64,000 nucleotides of DNA, taken from assembly GCA_003344405.1 (NCBI GenBank), contig NOWV01000022.1, positions 124,001 to 188,000 on the forward strand. Direction: 5' to 3'. The notes beneath the pieces were generated by a model. The model was given only the letters and a program-made list of their open reading frames with translations, was not told the DNA's origin and made no database searches. The position numbers were made by a program, and so were the translations under genes. This stretch comes from Trichoplax sp. H2 (lineage: Eukaryota; Placozoa; Uniplacotomia; Trichoplacea). Shown here one piece after another: positions 30,601 through 42,322 of this stretch (positions within the stretch are counted from its first letter, which is position 1; every line of letters starts with the position of its first letter).

Positions 30601-33600
30601 ATCCCTTTTTCGACGCTTATATTCGTGAAACCATCTATTTAACTTCTTTTTCGAAGACAGTAAAAGACATTTTCCTTTGTAAGACGTTAGAAATGTTAAA
30701 GTCTAAGAAATAAAGATGTATAGAAAATTAGTATGTGTTTTTTGTTATTAAATTATATAATATCGTATTTGCGGATTAGTACAATATACCGGCAAGTATC
30801 TTCCCAATTCTTCTGGATAAATAAAGACACAACCTTGTTTCTTGTAAACGCAAGCATGGTATATGTCGATAACACATTCAGCTTGATAGCGACATAATTG
30901 AGTGGCTAAATTGGTTGGTATTGTATTCTCATCTGATAAGATAATATTCGTAACATTATCTGAACTGTCATACAGCACCTTACTGGAAGCTTTCCGATCT
31001 AAATCCCTCTGTCGCCTTATAATTTGATTATCATGAAATTTATGGGCACTTTCAACTATCTTGTCCATTTGATCTACTGATTTAGCTCTTGAATCTGTCC
31101 TTTTACGTTTTCTAGTCGTGTTATCTATTGGCTTACATGGTGAGGAATTACGTCTGTGTACGATCTTTCCACCATTACCAGATGCAGTGACTGATGTTGA
31201 TTGATTCTTCGTATCACTTTGGATCGGAGTAAATGATGATTTGAATTTAAGATCAGATTTTACTGAGTTAATAGTAGGAGATAAGGATAACGAAAGTGGA
31301 GACTTGTTATTGGAAGGATTAATTTTGTTAGACTTTGATGCGGGCTGTTCCATCACAGGTAGGGTCATATTTGATATGTTACTTTCCTTATTTAAACCTT
31401 GTAATGATGGCATTTTGTTTTTTAATGAAGCCTCATGATAGGACCCTTTAGGTATTGTTTTATTCCGAGTATCGAAGATTGGATTATCAGTAAATATCGC
31501 TGAGGAGCCTGCGCCAGAGATATTACTTCTCTGATTTATATCTTGAGATTTTGATTGTTGTTGCGACGGCTTATTGCCAAATGATCCATTTGATGGAAAT
31601 AATATGGAACCATTGGATAACAAATCATCATTGTCAAGTATAGTAAATAAGCTTATATTAGAAGTACTGTTGCCTTCATTTTTACATTGTGATTGCATTT
31701 GTTCAATTACCGATGAACCACTACTCGGCTTAAATTTGCAGCTAATGGAAATCTCGTTCGATCTAATTACTTCGGGATCGCTATAACATAAAGCTGTGTT
31801 GGTTTGTATTCGCTTAGAAGAGGGCAACATCGATTTCTCTGTGGTGTGAGAACTTTCTAATAGCTCTCTGTGATATAATGTGAAACGTTCGTCATAATTA
31901 TCATCGTCATCATCGTTGCTTTCATCAAATATAATTGACGAATCATCATACTTTTCGCCTAATTTCTTTCTGTGTTTTTTGCAAATATGGTACCTGTGAT
32001 AAATATCCAGATGGTCTTTTGAACTATTATTTCGTTTCGTTAGATATTGTCTTAATTCCTATATTGCCATGTAATTATATTCAGGAATATGTTCCGTTAT
32101 TGACCAGAAAACGAAATAAAATCGGGTAACTCTATCCTTATTGTTACTCACATTGTATTCAGACAAAAACGACTGTTTTTCTGTACCATTATCTATATCT
32201 TGCAATTTTTCTGTACTATTATCTATATCTTGCAATTCGTCCTAAAGGTGTCGAAATTTTTATCCTATGTTAGTAATTAGAGCACAGAAAAGCCAATAAG
32301 TCTGATACTGACCATAACAAAGTCTGAAGTTCTATAAATATCTTGATCTTGACTAGTCAATTTTTGCATAATAATGTTATTATTGATTTCATCGCAGACA
32401 ACTCCTATTGACACAATTCATATCCGAAAGTTAATTTATAAAATGCGTTCTTCTGTTTTTGTGATAATTATAGTAGGATCGCGAATTGTACCTCGGTAAA
32501 TCAATTCCTTGATGTATGATTCATCCAGTTTAGTTTTTGATAACTGATCCCAAATACTTTTACCGAGTTGTAACAAGAAATTTCGATGTTCACAAACATT
32601 CACCGTTGAAAGGTCTTTAATTTCAAGATACCAGGCGTACAAGAGAAGAAGCACAACCTAAATTTTCAACAAAAAAAATGAGATTTGTACTCCGTTAGAT
32701 ATGCCATCTACAGTATAATTGTAGAAGTCTAATTAAAACAGTGACTTGCTATAATAAGTACATCAGACTAATAGTAATTGCGATTTTTTAAATCAATCTA
32801 ATTTCTGAAGTGATTAAAATATTCCAATTTATAAATTTAAAGTAAAATAGTGTACATAATATATCGACTAGATTACTAGTAGTTATAAATAGACTACACA
32901 GTCGTTGTCACTTAAGCAGATACTAACTTTAGCAATTTCCAACTCGTCATTTTCTAAGTTTGACAATTTTATCACCCCTTCGAAAGATTGGTAAGTGAGA
33001 TCTGTAAAAAAAGTAATATAGCTTCATTTTTAATTATGTAAGCTTTTAGCAGTATAATTTGTGTAGTTATGATAACGTATCATTTAAGGTTATAAATATC
33101 GTGATTACCATATGATTAGAATTAATTTTATAATATCTACAAATACTATCGTAGTGTAAGTTGGCGCTAAAACTTTTATTTTTTCTGATAGTAAAATTTG
33201 TGGTGGGTACAGAAATCAGTTATCAAAGGACGTGGTATATAGACAGGTAAATATCTTTCTTGAGCTGACTACATAGACAGTAATAATAAGCTAGCGATTA
33301 CCTTTAAGCGTTATAGAATCGACCAGCGATACTATCATTTAGTAGCAAATAAATTTTGATTCAACAAAACTCTATATTATCAAACTAATCTACGGTGATG
33401 TTCTTTGTTGCATTTGAAAAGCATGAAGAGTTAAACAAGAATATTTACGGGCCTGTATTCTACTTGTGTACCTTCGAGATAATCTATAATTCTAGTAAAT
33501 CGTGATCGAACCGGTAATTTTACTAACGATGCATAGTCTAGTCCATCCTCTTCTTCGCTATCACTATGACGAACATTAAAGAAGTGAAATTACGATTAAA

Positions 33601-33869
33601 AAAGATTGACCTTTAAGCCATGTTACCAATGTATGATCTGATATGTGAACTGTAGTATTAATAAGCGTTGATTAATTAAATTTGTAAATGTGACTTTAAG
33701 GAAATATGGATGAATTTATTTCATAAACAATTATAAAAAAAATATTAATTAAAAATATATGTTGATATATTTCTTACTGTAAAAGTTTTTCAGCTACGAA
33801 ACATAATCGCTCGCTATTGGCAAATTGACGAAACGACGTAACTCGATCTTCATGATGGTAAGTGTTGAC
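27629..33869 (-). CDS. SNF2/ATRX-like protein with degenerate ATPase motifs (at least 1131 aa, 5' end uncertain)
   Basis: Seventeen exons in phase: 33869-33778, 33563-33472, 33001-32928, 32657-32492, 32404-32313, 32241-32152, 32058-30790, 30702-30586, 30499-30310, 30234-30100, 29955-29822, 29653-29521, 29313-28989, 28780-28606, 28142-28104, 28024-27860, 27736-27629. Residues about 1-200 form an unrecognised helical domain; about 200-580 are Ser/Asn-rich with a basic patch (RKRKRTDSRAK). The rest follows the order of an SNF2 ATPase: QAECVIDIYHAC, a motif I slot GCVFIYPEELGRY (normally GLGKT), KGKCLLLSSKKKLNRW (motif Ia), LVICDDDF in place of DEGH or DEAH, SPDIAGLCSKYLILD before lobe 2, EVDRIVFWD (motif V) and a motif VI slot without its Arg fingers (KAYASKRSK). 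The tail TAEEKLFFERVGLNMAK is typical. No ATG fits before the first exon, so a 5' exon is missing. It is probably a pseudo-ATPase. Confidence 0.82.
32155..32241 (-). repeat. In-frame 30-nt tandem duplication inside the SNF2-like gene
   Basis: Exon 6 encodes LQDIDNSTEK and then LQDIDNGTEK in direct succession. A second in-frame duplication, of KDNYATIQ type, lies in exon 9 near 30430-30480. Confidence 0.85.
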
Positions 33870-35750
33870 CTTTAGGAAATAAAAGTACTCGTAAAGAGGC
33901 AATATTATTAATAAATGTAATTGTTCTTATTTGAAAATAATATAAAAACAGCACAGGGGCAATAGATTAAATCGTAATGTGAATATCCCTTAACTAAAGG
34001 TGTCATTAATTTTTGAATTATAATCATAATAGTAATTATGATTTCTTGGAAAGTACGCAAAGGTATAGATTTACCTTACGTGCGTTTAGAAAAGCTGGTA
34101 ATGATAATGGGTTTATGATCCAAATATTACAGTAGGACAATTATTCCATGCAACATGAACATTTTCGGCTTAACAATGTCTTCGGATACAAATGTATACC
34201 ATAGTATAGTAAATAGCGTTTTTGTCATAATCGACTCTTTGCTACATTCGACTGCGTACTAGTATGTTAATGATGGAAAAGGCATGTAATACCGCAATAA
34301 ATAAGTCCTATTTTTTACAGTAGATCTTGTGGCAGTACCTCAATTCATCTACGTATTAACCATACTACTATATTAGGTATCGTGTGTAAAATACTGTGCA
34401 TTAAAAAGGCTTGGTATTGATACCGTGTAAATTATACAGTATGTTCTACTGCTGTCCTTACGCGTATGTGTCATATCTTGCCAAGAACAATAATTATTAT
34501 TATTACATTATTAGTCATTTCTGCTATCAATTAATGATAGGCAATTATGCGAATTATGTTATAGGAGTGCCTGAATTCAACATCTAATTAGCCATACTTA
34601 CAGTATAACACTGCATAGCAAATTGAGAAAATTTCTAGGTTTCCTGTGTTTTCTAAGCTAATTCAAGCAAAACATAGCCGATAAAGTATAGAAAACATTT
34701 TTACTGTGGCACGGTGATTATAATGTGAGAGACGGCACAAATTAAGTTTATTATCCAGGTAAACCTTTAGACTTGAAGTAGGTTGATCACAAGATGATAG
34801 ACTTGAAAGCTTGATACAAAATCGGTATCATATATACTGTATAGGCATTGCATATATACGATATATATAATATATACAGTATAAATGGCGCGATTGGATA
34901 CATTGCCTACAATACTCGCGCCAGTATCACTCTAACCAGGGCATGATGGTAGCTGGAAATGACGAGAACTGCTTACGAGTAGAACACTGTCATCATTAAT
35001 TATTATCATTGAGTAGAGAGCGCACGTAGACTGATTTGTCCATACCGACAGATGTGCATGCTTATAGGCGGGAATTTCCCTACAAACATTACACGTAGGG
35101 CATGGGAACCCTTACTAAGGCAGTAAAAGAAGAAAGTGGACACTTTCCAATAACTTCTTGCTATCGATTTGGATATTATTTGACAGTCGTAGCAAGAGAA
35201 TATAGTCATGTTTAGCTTTGGCATCAAAAACTTGCGTCTGTCCAGGACAGGACATCTGCATTATGGCATCTATGGTACAGCTCTTGATGCAATAGCCCTT
35301 GATTAAGTTATTATGATTATTATTTTAAGAAGAAAGTGGCGTTTGGTAAATTTGTCGTTCTTGCTCGTTGACAATTCATTAATCTGTATGCTAATGAAAT
35401 AGTAAATGAATATTTTATATTGGAAAGAAGGAAACTTACCCACTTGAGTAAATGCTTCTTCACTTGATGGTTCATACCTCCTTGAGTAAGTTAATCTTGA
35501 ATGAAAAATGAAGCGTCAAGAAATACTAGGGTGATTTTTGTCATGAATTCTTCACTTCTTTTTGCATGTATTGATCAATCATAAGCATACTCAATCGTCA
35601 TAAGATCTACAGGTTGGAATCGCTGATTGTCCTCTCCAATTTCTTTTATTCAGGACATCATGTCAATCTTTGTCCTGTATTATTTGATTGTTCAGAAACT
35701 GGACTGTCTTTGGTATTGACTGGTAGAAATTTGCAGATTATTTCTGGATA

Positions 35751-35925
35751 ATACCGTGCTTGCTCAAGCTGTATATCAAGGAGTTCTCTTGTAAGGTGCA
35801 TTGATAGCAGCATATATATCTGATATTTATTCCACTAGGTGTGGTGAAAAAGCATACAGGCATTACAGGGGCATGCCTTCCACATTAACTTGGCTGCTGT
35901 AACCATGGAGAAGTTTCTTACCTCA
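35751..35925 (+). repeat. Diverged module, copy 1 (partner at 36121-36310)
   Basis: It shares with the partner the order GCTCAAG, ATATCAAGGAGTTCTCTTG, AAGGTGCATTGATAGCAGCA, AGCATACAGG, TTAACTTGGCT and GTAACCATGGAGA. In this copy the reading frame is broken. Confidence 0.8.
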
Positions 35926-35985
35926 CTAAATTGACTGACCATTAGACCTGAGTGACCATGCAGTATTGAGTAATTGTGCTGTAGT

Positions 35986-36915
35986 CTACAGTACAGTACT
36001 GTATGCTCTACAGTCTACAGTGTTTTTACTGTTACAGTACTGTACTGTACTGTAGTTCATGCACGCAATGCACGGTGTGGTTGGTGCATAGACTGCAGTT
36101 TAATCCTCTATTATTTCTAGACAACACTGTGTTAGCTCAAGGTGGATATCAAGGAGTTCTCTTGCAAGGTGCATTGATAGCAGCAGCATATACTGCATAT
36201 CTGCTATTAGTACCTATTACTACACTACGTAAAAAAGGAAAGAGCATACAGGGGTATGCCATACACGTTAACTTGGCTACGCTGTAACCATGGAGAGGTT
36301 TCTTACCTCTTACCATACTGTTCAGTATTGCGTAGTCTATGCGTTATAGTCTACAGTACAGTATGATCCACAGGGCTTTTCCTGTCCTGTTACAGTACTG
36401 TACGCGTATTAATGTACTGTACTGTACAGTGTACAGTACTGTCGCTCTTGTAGTTGTGCATTAAATGTGCATGGACTGCAGTTTCATCTTCCTGAGTGCT
36501 AAAAGAAATTCTTTTAGGATCTCTATTGAAGCTTTATAACTGAGATGAGCCATGGACTACTACTGTAGAAAAAGGCCTTGCTCTAGTAGTCCAGGTAGAG
36601 TACTGTATAGTACAGTTTTACAGTACGTACAGTACAGTACAGTATTGTAGTCCAGATAGCGTACCGTACTGTACACTGTACAGTACAGTATCTGTGACGT
36701 CATTCGCGTTGAAGCCTACAGTACTGTACAGTACAGTGTACAGTGTACAATACAGTAAAATGTTCGTACTTACTACTGTAGAAAAAGGCCTTGCCTACAG
36801 TACAGTACAGTACAGTACAGTACTGTAGTACTGTAGTAGTCCAGATAGAGTACAGTACAGTACAGTACAGTACAGTACAGTATCTGTGACGTCATTCACT
36901 TTGAAGCCTACAGTA
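35986..36915. repeat. Dense ACAGT/GTAC pentanucleotide repeats, with a duplicated block
   Basis: Runs of TACAG or CTGTA pentamers in both orientations form many palindromes of the type ACTGTACAGT. Within it a block at about 36557-36715 recurs at about 36768-36912: CTACTGTAGAAAAAGGCCTTG, GTAGTCCAG, TCTGTGACGTCATTC, TTGAAGCCTACAGTAC. Both copies contain the 8-bp palindrome TGACGTCA, which is the classical CRE sequence. Confidence 0.88.
36121..36310 (+). repeat. Diverged module, copy 2, with a short hydrophobic open frame
   Basis: Partner of 35751-35925. Here the frame stays open and would encode a hydrophobic stretch (QGVLLQGALIAAAYTAYLLL) followed by a basic end. It could be a remnant of a membrane-protein exon or chance. 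No splice context was found. Confidence 0.7.
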
Positions 36916-37143
36916 CACGCACGACTAAAGCAAAATGTAGCTCAAAAAAGCCTGTCTCTGAGAGTCACAACCATAGAGTAAAATGAAACAATTCCTTCCT
37001 TTTAACTCTATATTCACTAGTATGGTTTCAAACCAAGCCTTGAGCAGTGGGGCCTCGCTAGTTTCCCCTATATTGAGCAGGCGTAGAACAGGTTCAACAG
37101 GCAGCATCGTTTTGGCATTCTGACTGATCTCAACGCAATAAAA

Positions 37144-40100
37144 ATGGCTACGGTTGTAGGCCTAGCGAGAGAGGATCGCGATTTACTCCAGCATAATTAC
37201 AATAATCTACTCAGCAACTTGCAGGCAAAAATTGATTTTGTCATTACTATTGCGTATACTAAGAAGTTAATCGATGGATACGATAAAACTACTATTGAAG
37301 GAGAAAGTGATGCTTACAAGTAAGTACAGTACCATACTGTAGGTCATGATAAGCATAACATGAAACTGGATAGGATCGATGATGTTGAACGTAGTCATGT
37401 AGTTTTACACTGTTGCTATCTTGTTCAAATCTTGTGTTTCTCTCACTCTCTCTTCTCTTGTTACTGTCAAATGAATCAGCAAAAATACCGTATTAATACT
37501 GTACGTTGGTTATAGTGGTCTACTTTTTACTTTCTATTCGATAAAAGTCTTTGAACTGGATCGACGGTAGTGTGAACGCTGTATTGATTATTTGCAACTT
37601 TATTGTCATTTTTAGTCAGTTTCCGTAGCGTTCAATAACACATACTGTAGCTGACATGCTTGATATTGACACTTAATTTTGAAATAAACATCCATTTTCA
37701 ACTTAATATTTTGGGAAATTTCTCAACATACTATACAGTACTTTATTGCACTGTGCTGTAAAAGCAATAACTCTACTACGGTACTGTACAGTACATTAAT
37801 CTACACAACAGTACGACAGTATATTGAAATTGATCAAACTCGTTTACTTTCTATTTTGGTATGTGAACGTACATCAACAGTTATTCTTATTTAGGTAAGT
37901 ATTAAAGCAGGATAAAAAACATGAAAGACAGTACAGTACATGCTTTTTTTTTAGCAGTACACCAGTAATACTGCCGCACTGTGCCTCGTACGTTAGTTTT
38001 AGTTTTTTTTTGATACAAATGTACAATCTTACGCAATAGCTATTACTGATGCCGTATTGCTAACATCAGTCTGTAAAAGTAGACATACTCGTACGTATTC
38101 GAAGAAGAAAGGTAATAACAGCATCAATCTTCATCAACGCACTGTATCTCATACGATAGTTTTATCATCTTACAATACAGCTCAAACTGATACATTAGTC
38201 TGCAAAAGTAGATATACAGTAAATATTTGGACAAGCAAAGGGAAAAATGACATCGATGCTTATCAACACAGTACTATGTAATAATACCCTACTGAACTAC
38301 CTTACTGGATCTCATAGCTTACCTTTATGATACAGATTGATAATCTTACGATACAACTATTACTTATACTACTAAGATCAATCTGGAAGAAATAGCCATT
38401 CAACTTGAAGACTAGCTGTTCGATTTTTGAAGTTGAATAATAAGAATACAGTAGTATATCTAGGTGTCTAAACAGTATAGTACAGTGCAGATACGTCAAA
38501 ATATTACGAGTGAGATGTTATACTTGTTCTGCCAGAAAAAGTAAAGACTGGGCTAATGTCTATCAATACGGTATCGCACTGTAGACTCGTATGTTAGTTT
38601 GATCATACAGATTGATAATTAATCTTACGATGCGGCTACTACTTACTGTGCTCTGCTAAGATAACTCCGGAACAAGTAGACATACACGCACTTGTTCTAA
38701 GAGGAAAAAGTTTAAACTACATCAACGGTGATCAACCCTATTTTAGAAAAACGCGTAAATTCTTGGATATCGTACCTTCTCGCGGATCGAAAGCTTTAGA
38801 ATTACTATTGGAAGTAATTGATGAAACGGTAAACCCAGCTGTCAGCAAGGATATACGAGACCAGAGGAAGGCTAAACAACAGTCGCTTAAGCCAGGTAAA
38901 CAGCAGTTAGACAATTTTAATGGTATAAAAATGCATCTAATTACTTTATTCCTCTGATTTTGTAAACAAGTGAGAAGATTACAAAATTTAAGGCGATATC
39001 ATGAATAAATAATTTGTAGGCTTACCTACTACAGTATACTACCTATAGCAACACATAGATACGAATACCATCCATTAACAGGAAAGATGGCAGTATTATA
39101 CTATAAAGTATAGTACAGTACAGTACAGGACATACCTCAGTACAATCAAAATCGACCTACCCCGTTTCTCACAATAGCAAAATATTGATATTAGACAATA
39201 AATATATCGACTATATTATTAGTTTCTAATTTTAAATATTGTCTCATTTTAACCTAACTAATGTAAATGAGGTATTATTATCTTGTTACATATTGCAGCA
39301 AATCGTAAAGTGACTCCGAGATCAACAAATGAATCAGATTCTTCTACAGTTTCTACAGCTGAAAGCGAACAAACTTCAACCATGGAAATAGGTATGAAAA
39401 TAGCTACTATGCTGTGAGTTCATTGTAGATTATTGTAAACTGTATAAACTGTAGATTGGCAGGTATATAACGTAGAGCATAAGAGAAATCTTATCACAGC
39501 GATCTATGCGTTATTTTGTGTCACTAGTTAAAATTTTAACAAATATTGATTCAACTCTACTACTACATTTATAGAAATTACTATAATATTAATACGTATC
39601 CAATTTCGAAATCGTCCTTGATTGGTGTTATTGGAGATCATTTTGGGGCATTTCAAACTAAAGTATTCAATTCTGTAAATTACTATTGCATTTCTAGTTG
39701 ATCCTGAAAGTGGCGGTGGTACGATATCACTGTATGATGATTTTGATTCTGCACCGATAAGAAGAAGTCCTATTCTTAGTGAACAATATTTGTATAAGAT
39801 GGAAAATAAGCCGCATGGCTATGCTTTGATTATCAATAATAGGTTAATGATCTACGGTGATACGTTAGGTGTCGTATTTTTTGTATTTATAAACTATCAA
39901 TCATTAACCGTATACAATTTTATCTCTTTATCTTGTTAATAACTAGAAAATTCATTGGGATGCCTGAACGTAAAGGTAGCGATAGAGACGCTGAAGGTAT
40001 GCAAACTCTATTGGTAAAACTAGGCTACAAAGTAGCAATGGGCAACGATTTGAGTGCAGCTACAATGAAAGATGTATTACAACGATGGGCCGCCAAGGAT

Positions 40101-40682
40101 CATAGTGCTTGTGATAGCTTCGTATGCGTGTTATTAAGCCATGGCGAGCAAGGTAAAATATTTGGCACTGATACCGACGTGGATATCGAAGAATTACTTG
40201 GACTGTTTAGAGGTAATCGTTGCGCTTCACTGGCTGGAAAGCCAAAGTTATTTTTTATTCAAGCTTGTCGTGGTACAAACTTTGATGAAGCTGTCGATCA
40301 CGTTGACGGCGTTCCTGATGAATCAGCACTAAATGCAGAAGGTTATGAGGATGAAGTTGATGCTAAAACTCGACAAACATTACCATCTGAAGCAGATTTT
40401 TTAATTGCCTATTCGGTTGTTCCAGGTTATTATTCTTGGAGAAATTCTACAAATGGCTCTTGGTTTATGCAAGCAGTTATTGACATTTTTACTAAATATT
40501 ATAAGCAACTGGATCTTATAACAATGTTAACTATTGTTAATAATTCAGTTGCAACGGTCGAATCTGCAACAAGTGATCCGAGATTCAATAATAAAAAGCA
40601 GATCCCTAGCTGTGTTAACATGCTACGTAAGCTAGTCTACTTTAATTCAGAAGCAGTCAAAAATCACGGTATTTTTGGTTAA
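37144..40682 (+). CDS. CARD caspase (caspase-9/-2-like initiator), caspase A, 432 aa
   Basis: Cysteine protease of the apoptotic initiator type. Exons 37144-37319, 38747-38895, 39299-39391, 39698-39842 and 39947-40682 join in phase. Residues 1 to about 105 form a CARD-like helical domain ending in LDIVPSRGSKALELLLEVI, which matches the last CARD helices of caspase-9 and -2. A Ser/Thr-rich linker follows. The protease domain begins near KPHGYALIINN; catalytic His is about 253 (LSHGEQG) and Cys about 295 (FIQACRG). A linker Asp site DEVD (about 323-326) lies between the large and small subunits, and SVVPGYYSWRN marks the substrate pocket. The CARD would bind an adaptor such as an Apaf-1 homologue. 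Intron 1 is 1.4 kb and full of degenerate repeats. The 3' part is duplicated at 46.8-49.5 kb. Confidence 0.93.
37920..38740. repeat. Degenerate tandem repeat of 130-200 bp inside intron 1 of caspase A
   Basis: Recurring words in fixed order: GTAGACATACTCG or variants, a GAAGAAAGG-type run, ATCAACGCACTGTA, CTCGTA/CATACGATAGTT and ATCTTACGATA. Four to five units are seen near 37950, 38070, 38195, 38530 and 38680, strongly diverged. A stretch without stops at 38057-38281 is a by-product of the repeat. Confidence 0.7.
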
Positions 40683-42036
40683 GTACAAACTGTTAACCTA
40701 GAGAATAACTATAGAAGATTGTGATTCTATACTTTTATTCGATGTACTACATTTACACGAATCCTTGACTAGTACTGTAGAACTATAACCTTAAAACAGT
40801 ATCCCTTTTTACTAGCAGTATCTGTGATTATAATCGGAAATTTTTATCTATTGTTATGTAATCTTTGTAATGCGTTAGACTAACATTTTCTATTAAGCTT
40901 TTAATATCTATCTTCAACGTAAATATTGGAATTATGTTTGTAAGTTCATTTCACGGTTGTACTGAAAGAAATGTTTTTATGCAGCGGCAATCTAAACTAC
41001 TGTTTATTTGGCTTACATCTATAAACCCGGCCGATGACTTATAGATAGTTCCTCACTTACCCATTTCTGATGAAACCGTTTTAATAAAGTATACCTCCAT
41101 GGCGAGGTATACGCGTACAGTAGTTGGACAATATACGAATATACGTTAAGCATAATATTAGATATTGAACCCGGTATATTAACTTTAATAATTTTTAACA
41201 ACTTCCTAAACTTAAACGTTTAAACCTCCTTATCGTTAATCATTAGAATGTTGTCATTAAGTAATTCCTATTGGAATTCCAAAATCGTTCAATAATTGCA
41301 GTAATTATGCCAATTATTTAGACTATCGACTAATAAAGTTTTACAAATCTAATTTTAAATTCATTATTAGTTTTCTAGATACATTGAAGCTATCAATTCT
41401 GTAGATTATGTTTCTATAGTTCAATTGAAGATACTCTTTCTCTTTTAACTTAAATGTCTAAATCTTTGGTCAAGTGTCTATAATCTTTGCAGTTTATCAC
41501 AAATTTATATGAGTTAAAAGATCGTGTAATAAAGTATGAACTATGGATTATAATAATTATTGAGATTTGTCAACTAATAAAGCCTACTGTTAGGCATAAA
41601 CGCAGTGCATTGATTGTTATTATTCTAGCTCGTCTACGTAAACGTAAATTCTGTTTGATGACGCTACCTTACGTTACTATGCATTCCTTGAAATACTCTA
41701 AAGACTGTCACCTTCCTACTACTTTATATTGCTACCATTGATAAATTGACAAATAAAAGCGCTGTACTACAAGATTAGCAGATTTGAAGCACGTCTACAT
41801 AGGACAGATTTGGATGATATTGTGGTTTAAGCACAAGGCCGTTGACCATATATTGTGTGAGAAGAAACAGTAGTTCAGCGCAAAAGAAAGAAAGAGTTAT
41901 TAAAGTTTTATGAAATTTTATTGCGGTATTTCATTCTCTGTTTAATTAAAAATCCTCTTTATTCAAAGAAATATTATAAAAATAGAAGAGGTAAAAATTC
42001 TTTAATGCAGTATGTTAATGCATGTAGTAATTATCA
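39373..42036 (+). repeat. Segmental duplication, copy 1 (3' part of caspase A plus downstream DNA)
   Basis: It starts inside exon 3 of caspase A and continues 1.35 kb past its stop. Its partner is 46788-49471. Coding and non-coding parts are almost equally similar, with scattered point changes and very few indels, which suggests a recent event. Confidence 0.95.
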
Positions 42037-42322
42037 TTCTGGAAATTGATTTTAGATCCTTAGCTAAGATAGTACGATAACTATAAATCTGAAATGATGT
42101 TAAAGGTAAAAACTTTAATTTAAGTTGTAGGCCAGCTCGTCTTCTATATAGGAATGAATGTTCATTGTAATACAATACGAGTCCAGTAAAGTATATTAAA
42201 ACACTCCAACTTACAAACTTTTAATTTACGTTGGACGTCAGTTCGTTTCTATGTGAACGAATTTTTACTCCACTATTCAAGCAAATAGTAATCTTCTTTT
42301 ACTATTATCATTTGTGAATACG
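40683..42322. other. Convergent intergenic region of caspases A and B
   Basis: Mostly the 3' half of the segmental duplication. The open frame at 41487-41741 is also open in the second copy (48922-49176), but with no similarity I recognise and no splice context; it overlaps AT-rich likely 3' UTR. Not called as a gene. Confidence 0.5.

Larger units (their letters stand above)
33870..37143. other. Long repeat-rich region with no recognised gene
   Basis: 34.0-35.7 kb shows no exon I can support; it must hold the missing 5' exon(s) and promoter of the SNF2-like gene. From 35.75 kb it contains a duplicated 180-bp module, dense ACAGT/GTAC repeats and a duplicated GTAC block, running up to the start of caspase A. 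Confidence 0.5.

Noticed and set aside
30790-30834. Alternative donor CAAG|GTTGTG in the long exon of the SNF2-like gene
   Set aside because: It would need a shorter next exon and would delete the motif I slot. The donor CCG|GTATAT with the TTTCTTAG acceptor keeps the frame and matches the SNF2 order.
35006-35227. Minus-strand open frame with a Cys-rich stretch
   Set aside because: No recognisable domain and no neighbouring exon in phase.
36925-37107. Minus-strand open frame next to caspase A
   Set aside because: No splice context or family match. It sits just upstream of the CARD start and is most likely promoter or 5' UTR DNA.
38057-38281. Small gene of 74 codons
   Set aside because: Falls inside the degenerate intron repeat of caspase A; the frame is not conserved in the other units.
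41487-41741. 84-codon open frame kept in both duplicated copies
   Set aside because: The copies are too recent for an open frame to mean selection; changes such as Thr-Val to Thr-Ala and Lys-Asp to Arg-Gly are not silent-biased.
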